The notes: generated by a model from the letters alone, not told the origin. 64,000 nt of DNA from Posidonia oceanica (GCA_037176725.1 JAZBRS010000049.1:17936001-18000000), one strand, 5' to 3'. Shown: positions 44,141 to 57,143, numbered from the stretch's first letter. Translations and numbers: made by a program.

Positions 44141-46063
44141 TTGATGCCACGGTTTGGGAAGTCATACATGAGGCCAAAGAAATTGGCACGTAGAGATGAG
44201 GGGCCCTCGACGCCTGGTGGGCCTAAGCAGACTCCGACTTCTGTGCTGAAGGAGCTGGCGGCAGTAGGGATGACGGAGGAGTCGGTGGCAGTTGGGACCG
44301 AGATGTGGACGGACATTGACATGGAGGAGGTGCTCGGGGTCCCAATGATAGTGGAGGTGGCTGTGGAGGACCCTCTACTGGCTAGAGAGAGGACTTCAGA
44401 CATGTCGCCGACCATTGATACCAGCGTCTTCGGGAGCTTAGGCTTGGAGTCTTTTGCTCCTTCGGCCAAGGATTTGGAGGAGATGGAGTCGGATGATGCG
44501 ACGCCTAGTGCTGGTCCTCATGCTGCTGTTCCTTTTGCTATTGGGATGGCTGAGGATGACGGCTGGTATAGGAACATCCTTGATTTCATCCATCAGGAGG
44601 TGGAGGGCGATGTTGGGGCTACTCTAGATTTTTCGCGTGCCCACATTCCCCGCGACGAGGTCTAGGTATCAGAACCGCATAAGGACGCGTCTCGTGCTGA
44701 GTTTGCTGTGGCTACATTGGCAGCTAGGGGGCAAGTAACAATTTTCTCATTTTAACTTTCAATTTTTGCCTATTGTGATCTTGGCTTGGTGAATCTTTCT
44801 TTCTTTTGCAGAATCGAGCTTCGACGGTCATGCAGTGTCACTAGGGACAGGTCACTAGGTGCTACCAGATGTTGGCACCTTTCCGGCAGGAGCGGCTCAA
44901 GCAGATGGGATTTGGACACTTCTTGTCCATCCTGGAATTCGCTATTCGCCTGATGTTCCTTGAGTCAGTCGTCGAGCGATACAACCACCGGACTATCTCG
45001 ATTGTAATGAGGGTCAGCGAGTTCATCTTGTCCTTGGAGGATATGGTTTGCTTGACGGAACTACGGGTGATAGGTCGTCTCGTGACCGACTTAGTGTGTT
45101 CCGACTACACCTTTATGATGGCAAAGCTAGTGGGGAGCAGAGTGGTCATGTTCGGGCCACGTCTCTTAGTTATTTCCTCGACCGTCCATCGGGTCGAGGA
45201 TTCACGCAATACAGTGATGGAGCCAGGTGTTGACACTGATCAGAAGCTTCGAGCATTTCTTCTAGTTTTGTTCGGAGAGGTACTATTTTTCCACGCTACC
45301 TCGAAGTTGTCCGCGGTGTTCTTGCTGCTTCTTGCTGATTTGGATTGTGTGGGGGAGTTTGCGTGGGGAGCTGCCAGCTTAGCCTACCTATATTCCACAC
45401 TCTTTCGCTTTTCAGATGGCAGTTTTCGTCAGTTTGGCGGGAACTTGCCTTTTCTTCAGGTAAATTGTCTTTCTCTTCAGCTGTTAATTTTGCATGTTTT
45501 ATGATAAAATTGACTAACTGAAGATTTATGCCTTGTGCAACTGTAGGCATGGGATCATTTTGCCTTTCTACGACCCACTCCTCCACTGATTCCTTTGACT
45601 GGCATACCTTTCCCTCGGGGACTATTCTGGGCAGATACTGAGTAGGCTCCCGAGTCAGTTGATGACAAGAGCTATGTCGGTCATCTTCTCTTTGAGTTGC
45701 TGGTACCGGCTCAGGTAATGTATTTATCCCTCTTACTTTGAGTACTTGTGGATATGATGCTTTTCCCAGTGCTTTTCAGGTGATGAGGCGACCCTATTCC
45801 GAGAGGGAGCATGATGATGTCCTAGAAATTGTTCAGGATTGGGCTATTTTTGATAGGAATGTTTGGAACCACTACCATTTCCAGTAGATTAGCAAGGCAT
45901 TTCGTCAGTTGGGGCATCGTCAAGTGCGGCCTTCTGATCATCCTTTCCGGATCTAGAGGGAGACACAAGGTGGAGGTGGGTGTGTGCGCTTAGGGGTCGA
46001 CATTTATGGCCCACAGCTCCTGAATTGGGCTCGTGGCGACTCACCAAGCACAATTGATGCGAC
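44141..46063 (+). pseudogene. Plant mobile domain (PMD)-like gene, split by solo LTR E
   Basis: Four exons are traced: 44141-44734, 44812-45459, 45547-45714 and 45780-46063, with GT-AG introns of 77, 87 and 65 bp. The coding frame resumes after LTR E at 51800. Exon 1 is an acidic, low-complexity N-terminus. Exon 2 holds the PMD core: GFGHFLSILEFAIRLMFLES, VVERYNHRT, SEFILSLEDMVCLTELRVIG, and later EFAWGAASLAYLY. PMD is found in plant MAIN/MAIL proteins and in transposons. All five premature stops are TAG, and solo LTR E interrupts the last exon. Short introns with intact borders show recent ancestry from a spliced gene. Confidence 0.72.
46059..46063. repeat. Left target-site duplication of solo LTR E (GCGAC)
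   Basis: Exactly repeated at 51795-51799. Removing E and one copy restores a continuous reading frame in the PMD-like exon. Confidence 0.93.
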
Positions 46064-49000
46064 TGTTGACACCCCATCTTGGCAGGCTTGGACCCTTGGA
46101 GCCCTCTTGGTGATTGCTGGATCAAACCCCAACCAAACCCTAACCCTAATCCTCCTCTCTACCCTCCAAAATCAGCCCATTTTGACCTAAACCTTTACCC
46201 CCCTTCCCAACCTCAAAACCTAACCAAAATCCATAGGAAAACCCACCACTATCCACTCAACAAGCCTATCTAAAAACTTAGAAATTTCCAAACCTGACCC
46301 ATTCCCAAAAACCCTAGAAAACTTAGGTGAAACTACCCTTCTTCTACACCTTGAAATCCCTCCAAAACCTCCTTAGAATCAAACCAAAACTTCAGACCCA
46401 AGACTTTAAACCCTAGACTACCCACTCACCAATTTTCACCCCATTCCAAGGCCTTTAAGACCTTCTTTCACCCAAATTATCCTTTTCTCTCTCTGGGATT
46501 ATCATTTTCTCTCTCCTCTCTCTCTCCTGATTATCATCTCTCTTTTCATCCCTTTCTTATCCTTTTTCTGGTCTGGCTGTGGGCCCCCTCTGTGCTTCTA
46601 TCCTTCCTCTATCTTATCCCTATTTTTACTTTATTTTTAACACTTTTTCTGAATTTTTAAAAATCATTTTCCTCCAACCTATCTATTTTCCTTATTTCCC
46701 TCTTTTCCCCTTTTCCTTCTTCCTTCTCTTTTTTCTTTTCTCCCTTCTGCAAAAATCCACAAAAACCCATAAAAATCTGTAAAATCTCAAAACATAAAAC
46801 AAACAAATCAGTACCCTAAGAAAAACAATTAAAGAATATTAAACAAGCAATTAACAACTTAAACTTAACTTAAGCAAGCTAAGAAGAAAACCAAGCATGC
46901 AAACTAAAAAATGCAAAACAAATCAAAAGAAAGCACTGAAAAATCAAGGAAAAAGCTAAAATAAAATCAAAACCCACCAAAGGTAAAAACCCATTAGAAG
47001 AATTAAAAAACAAACCCAAAAAGAAGAATTAAAAAATCAAATACTAAAACAAGTAATTAAAGAAGGCAAAAGACTTAACCTAATAAACATAAGAAAAACA
47101 AGTTAAAAACTTAATTAAAAAAGGAAAAGAAAAACACATCTGAAAAGCTTAAAAAACACCCTATCAAACCAGAAAAATCCAACTAAAAACTTCAAGAAAA
47201 ATCCATAAATAAAAAATCAAGACATAACTTGAAAGACTTAAGAAAGAAAAACCTTAACAAGACTAAAACTTAAGAACCTAAAACCAACCCTAATTAATAC
47301 GAAATAAATCCTAAAAAAATCCTAATCAATATTCTAAGTGTCCAACAAGGGAAATACAATTTTTAAAACAATTTAAAAAAGGTTTAACAAACATTTAATC
47401 AAGTAAAAACCAATTAAAAACAAAACCAAAACCCTAAAACCCTAATCAAGCCCAAAACACATTAATCAACCCAAAATGACCATTAAAAATTTTAATTAAA
47501 ATCCTAATCTACAGCACAATCCTTCTGGCATTTTTATTTATTTTTAGTTTGTTTTTACCTATTTTATTTCCCCATTCTACCCTCTCTTTCTCTCTTACTT
47601 TTCTTTTCTTTCTTACCTTTCCTTGCTGGGCTCAATCCGGCCCATCTCCTTTTTCTTTTATTTCTTTGTTTTTTTTCCTTCAGCCCGCACAGTCCGACCC
47701 ACGCACTCCTTCTTCCTCCTCCTCCTTCTGTGTTTTTTTTTTTTTCTTTCCACAGTTCCCTTCCCGCGAGCTGCTGCCAACAGCATTCCCTCCTTTGTTC
47801 AAATTTGAAGCTTCGATCCTTTCATCTACAGAACTCGCCGCCTCTCTTCTATCTCAGCGCCGATTCCGGGAGGCATCAAGTGCCTGTCATCTCGCCGGCT
47901 GCTGGTCCCTTCAGCTGCAGTGACGCCGGTGGCATTCAAACCACTGGCTCGCGCCCAGCAGTCTCCTCCACCTCATTTTTAAGCCCGTTCCTCCTTCAAT
48001 CCAGAAAGAGGAAGAGAGGCAATCAGAGAGAACAAGGAGAGAGCGAACCAGTGCGAGAGAGGAATCAGACCAGAATCTGGATTTTCCTTCCACCTGTGCG
48101 GCCTCCCTTCTCCTGGGCATTTCATCCAATTCCAGAGTGAAGAGAGAGCAGAAGAGAGTGTTTGAGAGCCACCCTTGCATCCCGGAGAGAAGCCTCCACT
48201 TCAGACCGATCCCCACACCCAATTCTCCTCTTTTCTTCTCTGAAAAATTCAGCAAACGCCCTTCTTCCATTCCCAGCTAACCAACACCCTTCCTAGCCTT
48301 CATCCTTCTCCTAATTCCTTCCCCAAACTCACCCAGCACACAGCCATTTCCCCTCATCTTCCTACAGCCATTCCGCCACCCGAAACACCTTCAAACCACT
48401 CTGAACACCCACAGCAACCCAACTCCAACCCACCAGACAATTCCCCTCACCACAGCCCGCTGCTTCCTTCCAAACTCCACCCAGAAATCCACCAGACCTC
48501 CACCTTTCCAAAGCCCCAGCCATCAGACCTTCTCGTCCACCACAGACCTTAAACTCCACTTCAAACACCTAACCTTGTTTCTGTCAGAAATCAACCCAGA
48601 CCTCAAATTCCCCTCCACTCGCACCAGAAACCCTCTCCAAGCATCCAAACTCCATCGCCAGCATCCCAGCAACCCATCGGAGCACTCCATCCAGCCTGAG
48701 GAGCAGCAGACACCCTCCCCGGTCTCCGGCTGTCATTGCTGGACCCAAAAACGCCGGATTCCTCTCCGAGCTTCGAAGCTCGCGTCCAACCGCCCAGGAA
48801 GCACCAGAAGCACCCCCTGAGTAGATCCCAATCTCCGTGAGCGCCCGAGGACCACTGCTGCGGCCGGACGGCCTTCACCGGCCACCTCCGACACTGCTGA
48901 GGTCGGGGGGACGCACCAGGCGCCACCGCAGGTACTTATCGCCCTCCCCCGCTCTCTCTCTTCCCCCTGCTGCTTTTCCGCCCATCAAAAGCCAGTTCCC

Positions 49001-50954
49001 AATCTTCCAGCGCCGTCCTCGACTCGCCGGACAGAGTGTCTTCTCCGGCGCCGGCCTCCTGTCCTCCCGATGCTCCGGACGACGGAACGGTGCCCCGACG
49101 GTCTCCGGAGCTCCGCACAGACATCAGCTTCAACCTCCGCCGAACTGCGCCTCCACAAGCTCCCTGTGCAGGCGGTGCTGAGCTCCGGTGGCATCTTGCT
49201 ACAGTGCCAGCCACCGCCGGCAGAACACTGTTTATTTATTTTTCTAGTTATATAGTTTCGGTGTTAATATTGCATATCTGTCTTAAGTTTTTTCAGTTTT
49301 GCGTTTCAGTCCTTATTTCATTTAATATGCTTAGTTTTTAATTAAAAACCTTGCTAAATTGCTTAATGTGTTCGTGCTTTCTTGTATTTGCCTTCTGGTC
49401 CTGTCACTGTGCATTTCAGTTATAATATTTTGCATCATAGTCCCTCAGTTTTCGATTTTTGCACATAGGTCCTGCATGAAATCAGATCATTTAAATGCAT
49501 ATAGTTTACCATATAATATTGCAGTCTGGCCCCCTGCATGTTTTTATTTTTGCATTTAAGTCCCATGCACTGTAGAACTTAGGATTTATTTTTTTATTTT
49601 TGCATACTGCATTGCATATTTTACCCTCTGTTTTTGCACATTTGCACTTAGGTCCATTTTAAATGGACAGTAACTGTGTTGCATGCATTTTAGCTTATTA
49701 CATTGCATTTTTGACCCTGATCTTTTTAAAAATTGCACTGTGGTCCTCTCCTTTATTTTTCAGAGCATGTTTTCCATACTAAATTGCATTTTCAGCCCCT
49801 GCATAATTTCAAAATCACACATAGGTCCTTGCATCTTTTAAAAAATCATGTGAAAAGACCATTTTGCCCCTAGGTTGCATTCTAGCTCCTATGCCTACCA
49901 AATTTCATGCAGACCTTCCACTAGTATTCCCAGACTCCTCAGAACCTAGTTTTCTAGAAAATTTGCATTTTAGACCCCAGTTTTTCCAAAATTGCTTTCT
50001 GATCCCTTTTTGCTTTCAAAACCTCTTTTAAAGCATACCCTCCTTTCAAAACAACTTTCTGAGCCTAGTTTTTTGCCAAATAGACCTCTGTCTTCCCCTG
50101 TTTTCAAAATCCTTTCCCATGGAACCCTGTTTTCTGGGAAATTTGCATTTTTAGCCCCTTTCTTTTTCAAAATGCTTTCTGAACTCCTGGTTTTTCCCAA
50201 GTTACTTCTCTTTGCTTTTTCTTGCTTTTGCATGCATCCTGCATTCATTTAGTCTTGCATTCTAGCATCTTCTTGCACACACCAAGCACTTTTAGCTCCC
50301 TTTCACTTGGGAGGACCTTTTTGCACATCCCTAGGACCTCCTGAATACCTAGGTCTGTTCTTCTCCCCTGTTCTGGCCCTTCTGCCTTGGAGCTGCGATA
50401 TCTTCCGATTCGGCCGTTGGATCCTCTCAAGTAAGCTGCCCAGGCGACCGCAGCGAAGCGTTCTTCAGCATGGACCAGACAGATTTCAGATCAGGTTCCC
50501 GGATTTCCAGGTATGTCCCCCTGAACCCTTGCATTGCATTTGCGTGCCATTTGCACAGTTTTCCTTGTTTTCGCTTTCTGTCTCTTTGAGCATGTAGAAT
50601 AGGGCCTCCCCTTTCTGCTTCTATCTCCAAATCCCCGTTTCGCGTACCCCTGTGTGTTTTGTGTTGAGTTTTCCCTGGATTTGCCACTTTATGTGACTTT
50701 CTTCCCCCTTCTCCACGATCCGATCGCATCGCGAGCTTTGGGCAGCATGCGAGACACACCGTGGAGCGGTTTAGTGGGAAACAGTCGCAAAGAGGTGGTA
50801 ATCCTCCGTTTGCACACTCTCCCCTCCGTAGGTCTTCACACCTACTCTGAGTGGTCCCGAACAACGTCTGTTCTTACACACACGTTGTTTTGACTCCCCT
50901 TTGGCCCCTTCTGATCTTTTCCTGCATTCTTGCATTCTCATGGCTTTTCTGAGA

Positions 50955-51160
50955 TTTTGCTTCGCTGTTTTGGCACTGTTTCGCGTGCCTGCTCTCGTTT
51001 TGGCACCGTTTTGCGTGCCCTTCTGTTTTCTTGCCTTGTTTTGCGCGCTGCCTTGCTTTCTCGCTCGTTTTGCGTGCCGGTTTCATTCTTTCGCTCCGTT
51101 TTGCATGCCATTCTGTTTTCTCGTCTCGTTTTGCGTGTTTTGCGCCGTTTTCCCTTGCAT
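50955..51160 (+). repeat. CACCGTTTTGCGTGCC-type minisatellite in LTR E
   Basis: Seven or eight units of 20-35 bp around 'CCGTTTTGCGTGCC'. Short and irregular compared with LTR F. Confidence 0.65.
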
Positions 51161-51449
51161 GTCGATCGCATTGCATGGTTTTCTCGCTGTTTTGTTTTCT
51201 CGCTTGCATTTGCATACAGGGCCGTGATGCTTACTGTCTGGAGTTCTCACGAGCTAGGTTTCGCCTAATTCGGAACACGGACAGCGTAGCTGAGCACTTA
51301 GAGAGCACGTTTACTTCCCTGCTTTGTTTCTTCCCACTTAGAGCACACCTTGAGCATTCATTCAGGCATTTATAGGCACATAGGCATTCAATCCTGCATT
51401 TCCCTGCGTATGCGAGCGTAAGCCTAGAAAGACCGATTTTCGGGCGTGT

Positions 51450-51472
51450 CGGGGGTGCCTAACACCTTCCCC
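51450..51472 (+). promoter_or_regulatory. Conserved LTR GC box (LTR E)
   Basis: CGGGGGTGCCTAACACC then TTCCCC, followed by GCACGTAACAGGAGTCCTTA. Same as in LTRs A, B, C and F. Confidence 0.6.
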
Positions 51473-51794
51473 GCACGTAACAGGAGTCCTTACCCTGTCT
51501 TTTGGCCAGCAATGACCGTACTGCCCTTATCCTAGGCTAGAGTCATCTCATTTGCATTTGTTTGCATTTGTTTTCCTTTGCATTGCTTTGCTTTGCATTT
51601 CTTGCTCGGTTTTGCGCGTTAATTCACGCATTACCCCGGTTTTCCTCGTCTTCCGTTAATAGACGTGGTGGCGACTCTGATTTGTCTTATCTTTCCTTTT
51701 TCTCCTCGATTTCAAGTGTTTTCGAGTTGAGCCTCTTCCTCGGATCTCAATCGCCGCTATATTAGCGAGCCTGATTCCGATCGGGATCACTACA

Positions 51795-51912
51795 GCGACT
51801 GTTGAGGATGAGATGGCTTGGACTGTGTGGATGGATTCTCAGTTTTCTTCACTGATGATCTTCCACAGGTCCCATCTTCTTGGATGTTCAGACCTTCCCA
51901 TAGGGGATACAG
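51795..51912 (+). pseudogene. Continuation of the PMD-like exon after solo LTR E
   Basis: It begins with the right GCGAC copy. The frame runs through EDEMAWTVWMDSQFSSLM until chromovirus 2 is reached at 51913. The rest of the gene, if present, lies beyond chromovirus 2 and element F, outside the window. Confidence 0.6.
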
Positions 51913-54073
51913 TGTTACGCCCCGGCGCGACTAAAATAGCATCAACTACCCAAATGATATTTAAACAATCATTAAACAAATAAACATTCAATTATATTTG
52001 AGAATAAATTTAAATCTTTTACAAAACTATTACAAAACTCTTAAATACTCCCAAGATTCCCAGTGTGCGGCTACATGGCTCCTAAACAAGCACTAGGCTA
52101 GACTATACCTCGACCCTACACCTGAAAACTAAAACACAAAACACGCGTGAGTGACATCAAAGTCACCCAGTACGTGTCACCCAAAACCATGGCATACGAA
52201 AGCAAAATATATCAACTAGGGCAATAAACATCCAACACATCATAAATCATAGTAATCCATGCTAGTTAAAAGCATAACATTCATTTTATAAAACCACATG
52301 CTTTTATAAAGCTATCTGCATTTTCTACCAAAATATGCATTCTCAAAACCACACTCACACACACTTCGATTCCAAATCTAATCAAACACCCTAGCCACAG
52401 GTGAACGACACCAGCCACAAGCAGTTGCAGATGACACATGCATCTCTTGGCTGCAATGCCGCGGAAGACTAACCCGTGTGGGAGAACAATCCGCCCCGGG
52501 ACTCAGCCCTCAATTGATATCATGACCATTTCCATGATCAACATCATTATCAACACGGGGTTATGCACTCTGGCACCCCTTGGTGCCCGAGCGTCTGGGG
52601 ACTCCAACCCCAACCCCAGCCAGGACCGGCACAGAGGGTAGACCGTCTGTTTCAATGGGTCCTGCTGTACCGCTAACCTCACCCTAGGCTATCTGGCTCT
52701 AGAACCAACAAGTGTATTCAAACACCCCTGGCTACTAGTCAAAAGCTTCGGTTTATTGGTCCTTCCAAAACCACGGAAACCATTTCCAAACTCTTTTCAC
52801 AAACATGCATTTCTTTTCCAAAATCATTTGGAAATCCTTTGAAAATAATTTCTCATAATCCACAAATCTCATATTTTATCAAAACATCCATAAAACCATA
52901 TCAAATCATAATAAAGCCAATTGCATCGAAGACCCAAGTCTTTCTTCTTTAGAAACCATTTTATCCCTGAAACGGCATACCGAAATTCACACCGGTCAAC
53001 CGAAAATTCCTGATTCGGTAGGACCAAATCAACTGGTTGCCCGTTTTTGGGTTCTGGGTTCAGATTTTAGACCTAAAACGGCATATCGAAACTGTCACCG
53101 GTCGACCGAAAATCCTTGATTCGGTAGGACCAAATCAACCGGTTGACTGTTTTTGGGTTCTGGTCTAAATCTGACAGCAAAACGGGAGACCGATATTGAC
53201 TGGTGTACCGATTTCCTATAGAAACCGGCATACCGTTCGCAAAACGGTGTACCATTCTAGGCGATTTCTGAAAATAAAAACAGTAGCCAAAACAAATCGC
53301 CCGAGCTTGGAACCTCAACCGATTCCACCACAAAAATCCACAAATCACGAGTAAATACTAGAATCAAAGCCTCACACGTGCTCTACACTTGGGCACAAAA
53401 ATCAAACCAATCCATGCATCATGCATCAAGATATTAAATCGCAGAGCTCAAGAGGTCAAAATGAATCCATTCCACATTTCAATCAAAACCATTCAAAACC
53501 AAATAAAATCCTACAATTATCATGGCATAGCTAGATCACATGCATTCAAAGCATTTAGGCATGAATTTAGGAAGGAATTCGAGGGGGAGAACACGCACCA
53601 CACTGGCGAACTCTCAACCTCCAACTCCGGCCTCCGACGAGCAAAACCACCTCCTCTGGCTGCCGGGCACAAGAACACCTCTCTAGCACACCTCCGCTCC
53701 TCCTCCAAGCATCGGCCTCTTCTCTTCTTCCTTCTCCAACCGCCGGCGATCCACAAGGTGGCAGCAGTCGTCAGTGGTGGAAGAAAAATGAGAAAGGAAA
53801 AGAAAGAAGGGAAGAAAAAAAAGAGAAGGGCACATGTGGAGAAAAAAAGGGAAAATTGCGTTCCCACTCATTTTTCACCACAAACCACACACAAGCTCTT
53901 AACTTTCATTCCAACAAGCCCATACTTTCTCTCGGCCACACCAAACAACTCCAAGGAGCCAGAAACAAAACCACCAGAGACACACAAACACCAACACACA
54001 ACAACAACAGGGAAAGATTTTCCAAAAATAATTAACTCAAATTATATTATGGAAAAAAAATCAAGATATTACA
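51913..54073 (-). mobile_element. 3' LTR of chromovirus 2
   Basis: Minus strand: TGTAATATCTTG at 54073 to GGGGCGTAACA at 51913, 2.16 kb, preceded by the polypurine tract. Within it a phrase with CGGTCGACCGAAAAT recurs near 52980-53120. A 250-codon open frame on the + strand (53389-54141) spans the LTR end and is not considered a gene. Confidence 0.82.
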
Positions 54074-54092
54074 TTCTAACACCCTTAAAAGA
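54074..54092 (-). promoter_or_regulatory. Polypurine tract of chromovirus 2
   Basis: Minus strand CTTTTAAGGGTGTTAGAA ends directly at the LTR's TG. The A/G-rich run is partly degraded (GGGTGTTAG where GGGGG is usual). Confidence 0.6.
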
Positions 54093-54118
54093 TATTTCAT
54101 CCTCGAAATTCACAACTA

Positions 54119-55566
54119 ATGGAACAAATAAGGGTATCTAGAATACATATCCGCTTCCCGCTCTCAAGTGGCTTCCTCCACACCATGGTGCTGCCACTGA
54201 ACCAGTACCAAAGGAATAACCTTGTTCCTGAGAACCTGCTCCTTACGATCTTGAATCAGAACAATGTTCTCCTCCATGGACAAGTCCTGCTGCAGTCCTT
54301 CTGGCTGTACTGGTGAGATCTGGGAAACATCAGCAACACACTTCCTCAACATCGACACATGGAAGACGCTATGCACTCCTGAGAGCTTTGGTGGCAAATC
54401 CAACTTGTAAGCCACCTCACCAACTCTTCTAGCAATCTCATAGGGGCTAATATACCGAGGACTCAACTTGCATCGCTTCCTAAACCTTGCAACCCCTTTA
54501 GTTGGTGACATCTTCAGGAAAACGAAGTCTCCTACCTCGAATTCCAAAGGCCTTCGCCTCCTGTCTGCATAGCTCTTCTACCTGCTCTGTGCAATCAACA
54601 ATCTCTTCCTGATCAGATCCACTTTCTCTTGGTATTGCTGCACAATCTCTGGCCCAACAAGCTGGCGTTCTCCTACATTGCTCCAACAGGTGGGTGTTCG
54701 GCATGGCCTCCCATACAGTGCCTCAAACGGAGCCATCCCAATGCTGGAGTGAAAACTATTATTGTAGGCAAGCTCCACCAGCGGCAGGTGCTCTTCCTAG
54801 CTACCCCCAAAATCCAGAGCACAAGCTCTCAACATGTCTTCCAAAGTCTGAATAGTCCTCTCCGTCTGACCATCTGTCTGAGGGTGGAAAGCTATATTGT
54901 AATTCAACACATTTCCAAAAGCCTTTTGCAACGCTTTCCAGAACCTCGAGGTGAAACGGACATCTCTGTCAGACACAATGGAGACTGGCACTCCATGCAA
55001 CTGGACAATCTCAGACACGTACAACTCTGCCAACTGCTGCAAGGGAAGAATGGTAGGAAATGTGCTGATTTTGTGAGCCTATCAATGATCACCCACACAG
55101 AATCATTCTTCCTCTTGCACTTGGGTAATCCGGTCACAAAATCCATAGACACCTGCTCCCATTTCCATACCGGAATATCTAAAGGTTGCAGCAATCCTCT
55201 AGGCTTCTGATGTTCAATCTTCACCATCTGGCAGGTTGTACACTTAGCCACATGCTTAGCTATCTCCTTCTTCATTCCAGGCCACCAGAAATTCCTCTTC
55301 AGATCCTTGTACATCTTGGTGCTCCTAGGATGAATGGTATACCTAGATCGGTGAGCCTCATCCAGCAAGCTCTGCTTCACCTCCTCCACTTGAGGTACAT
55401 ACAGACGCATGTCAAATCTGAGCCCACCATCTACCCCAATAGAGAAAAGGGGTGCCTCCCCTACCTCCATCTTCTTCCAGATTCCAGGTACAAAAGGATC
55501 AAATTGCTGAGCCGCTACCACTGCCTCCACCATCCTCGAGCGAACTAACATGTTAGCCAAACACAC
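54119..55566 (-). pseudogene. Integrase with C-terminal chromodomain (chromovirus 2)
   Basis: In order on the minus strand: zinc-binding region (HRSRYTIHP ... CTTCQMVKIEH), catalytic core with [17 protein letters not shown] and [20 protein letters not shown] (the D,D,E triad), the C-terminal domain (FLKMSPTKGVARF), and a chromodomain-like tail (LIQDRKEQVL ... VQWQHHGVEEATWE). Chromodomains direct integration to marked chromatin. A frameshift near 55030 and two TAG stops (near 54790 and 54580) split the frame. This part is missing from chromovirus 1. Confidence 0.85.
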
Positions 55567-55590
55567 TCTACCTGATTCCCGAGACTGCCT

Positions 55591-56127
55591 CTATGGTTTG
55601 CACTCGACCAACCCCTTCAGAAGATGCCATTCTCTAATCATCAGGCTGGCCATCGAGTAGGCACGCCTACTCAAAGCATCAGCAACCACATTAGCCTTCC
55701 TCGGGTGGTAGGATAGACCGAAATCATAATCCTTAAGATACTCCACCCACCTCCTCTGTCTCAGGTTCAAATCCTTCTGAGTGAATATGTAATTCAGGCT
55801 CTTGTGATCTGTGAAGATCTCAAACTGTTCGCCATAGAGGTAATGCCTCCAAATCTTCAAGGCAAAAACCACAGCAGCAAGCTCCAAATCATGAGTGGGG
55901 TAATTCTTCTCATGGTATTTGAGTTGTAGAGATGCATAAGCCACAACTCTACCATGCTGCATCAGAACACACCCCAACCCAGTTCCACAGGCATCACTAT
56001 AGACTGCGAAACCACAACTCCCTGAGGGCAAAGTCAAGACAGGAGATGAGACCAGCCAAGTCTTCAATTCAAGGAAGCTCTTTTCACACCGCCAATCCCA
56101 CACAAAAGAGACTTCCTTCCAGGTCAA
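55591..56127 (-). pseudogene. RNase H region (chromovirus 2)
   Basis: An open 178-residue frame with [47 protein letters not shown] and [11 protein letters not shown]. It ends with a TAG after VECKP, before the integrase. A one-base shift near 56187 separates it from reverse transcriptase. Confidence 0.85.
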
Positions 56128-56132
56128 TCTGG

Positions 56133-57143
56133 TCAGAGGTTCTGCAATCTTGGAGAAATCCTGAATAAACCTCCGATAATATCCCCTGCCAAACCAAGAA
56201 AACTTCTGATCTCAGAGACTGTCTTCGGCCTGTCCCAACTGCTCACTGCCTCAACCTTGGCTGGATCAACCTTGATTCCAGCACCCGAGATGATGTGGCC
56301 AAGAAAAGCAACCTCCTCGAGCCAAAACTCACACTTGGAGAACTTTGCAAAGAGCTGATTCTGCGTCAAAGTCTCCAAAACTATTTTCAAATGCATCCGG
56401 TGAGTCTCTACATCAGGAGAGTATACTAGCACGTCATCCACAAAAACTACCACAAACTGATCCAGATAGGGCCTGAACACCCTGTTCATCAGGTCCATGA
56501 AAGCTGCTGGTGCATTGGTCAACCCAAATAGCATGACCCTGAACTCATAGTGGTCATACCAAGTCCGAAAAGCTGTCTTCTGAACATCGGACTCCCGAAT
56601 TCGGAGCTGGTGATAACCCGACCTCAAGTCTATCTTGGAGAAGACAGACGCACCCGGCAACTGGTCAAACAGGTCATCAATTCTAGGCAAAGGGTATTTG
56701 TTCTTGATGGTAATCTGATTCAGCATTCTATAATCAATGCACAATCTGAGTGTACCATCCTTCTTCTTTACAAACAAAACCAGCACTCCCCAATGTGAAA
56801 CACTGGGCCAGATGAACCCTTTGTCTAGCAGTTCTTGCAATTGACTACTGAGTTCCCTCAATTCGGCAAGTGCCATTCTATACGGGGTCTTCGAAATAGC
56901 ACCAAAACCAGGCACCAAATCTATCTGGAACTCCACCGCCCTATGTGGCAGCATACTAGGTAGATCCTCTGGAAACACATCTGGATACCCACTAACCACT
57001 GGTTTGTCTTGTATCCTCAAAGTTGATGAAGAGGTTACAGTTACACTGGCCAGGTAGCCCACACTGTCTCTTGCTAATTGACGGTAGGCCTTCATTGCTG
57101 AAATGATCTTCTTTGGCCCTCCAGGTCTAACCCCATGGACCAT
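56133..57143 (-). pseudogene. Reverse transcriptase (chromovirus 2)
   Basis: An open frame of 336 residues: [39 protein letters not shown], then the catalytic [14 protein letters not shown] near residue 235 (about 56440), then [11 protein letters not shown] and RSFLGLAG. The frame then shifts by one base near 56187. It is the most intact polymerase domain in the window. Confidence 0.9.

Larger units (their letters stand above)
46064..51794 (+). mobile_element. Solo LTR E (Ogre-type, 5.73 kb)
   Basis: It opens TGTTGACACCCCATCTTGGC and closes GGGATCACTACA, flanked by the perfect duplication GCGAC, with no internal domain. It is the same family as solo LTR B (opposite orientation), and the two align closely end to end. 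The order of blocks is: C-rich start, pyrimidine tract (46470-46570), A-rich 'CCCTAA' stretch (46800-47520), GC-rich leader (47750-48931) ending in CAG|GTACTT, intron-like phrase repeats (49240-50240), a short conserved block ending CCAG|GTATGT (50511), minisatellite, GC box, PBS-like motif, end. Reading frames in it are not conserved between copies. Confidence 0.93.

Noticed and set aside
46031..46041. GTGGCGACTC as a primer site near solo LTR E
   Set aside because: It is in the coding frame of the PMD-like exon, before rather than after the LTR, and the following bases do not match a tRNA end.
53389..54141. 250-codon open frame on the + strand
   Set aside because: It crosses the LTR/internal border of chromovirus 2 in antisense. 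No domain is recognised.
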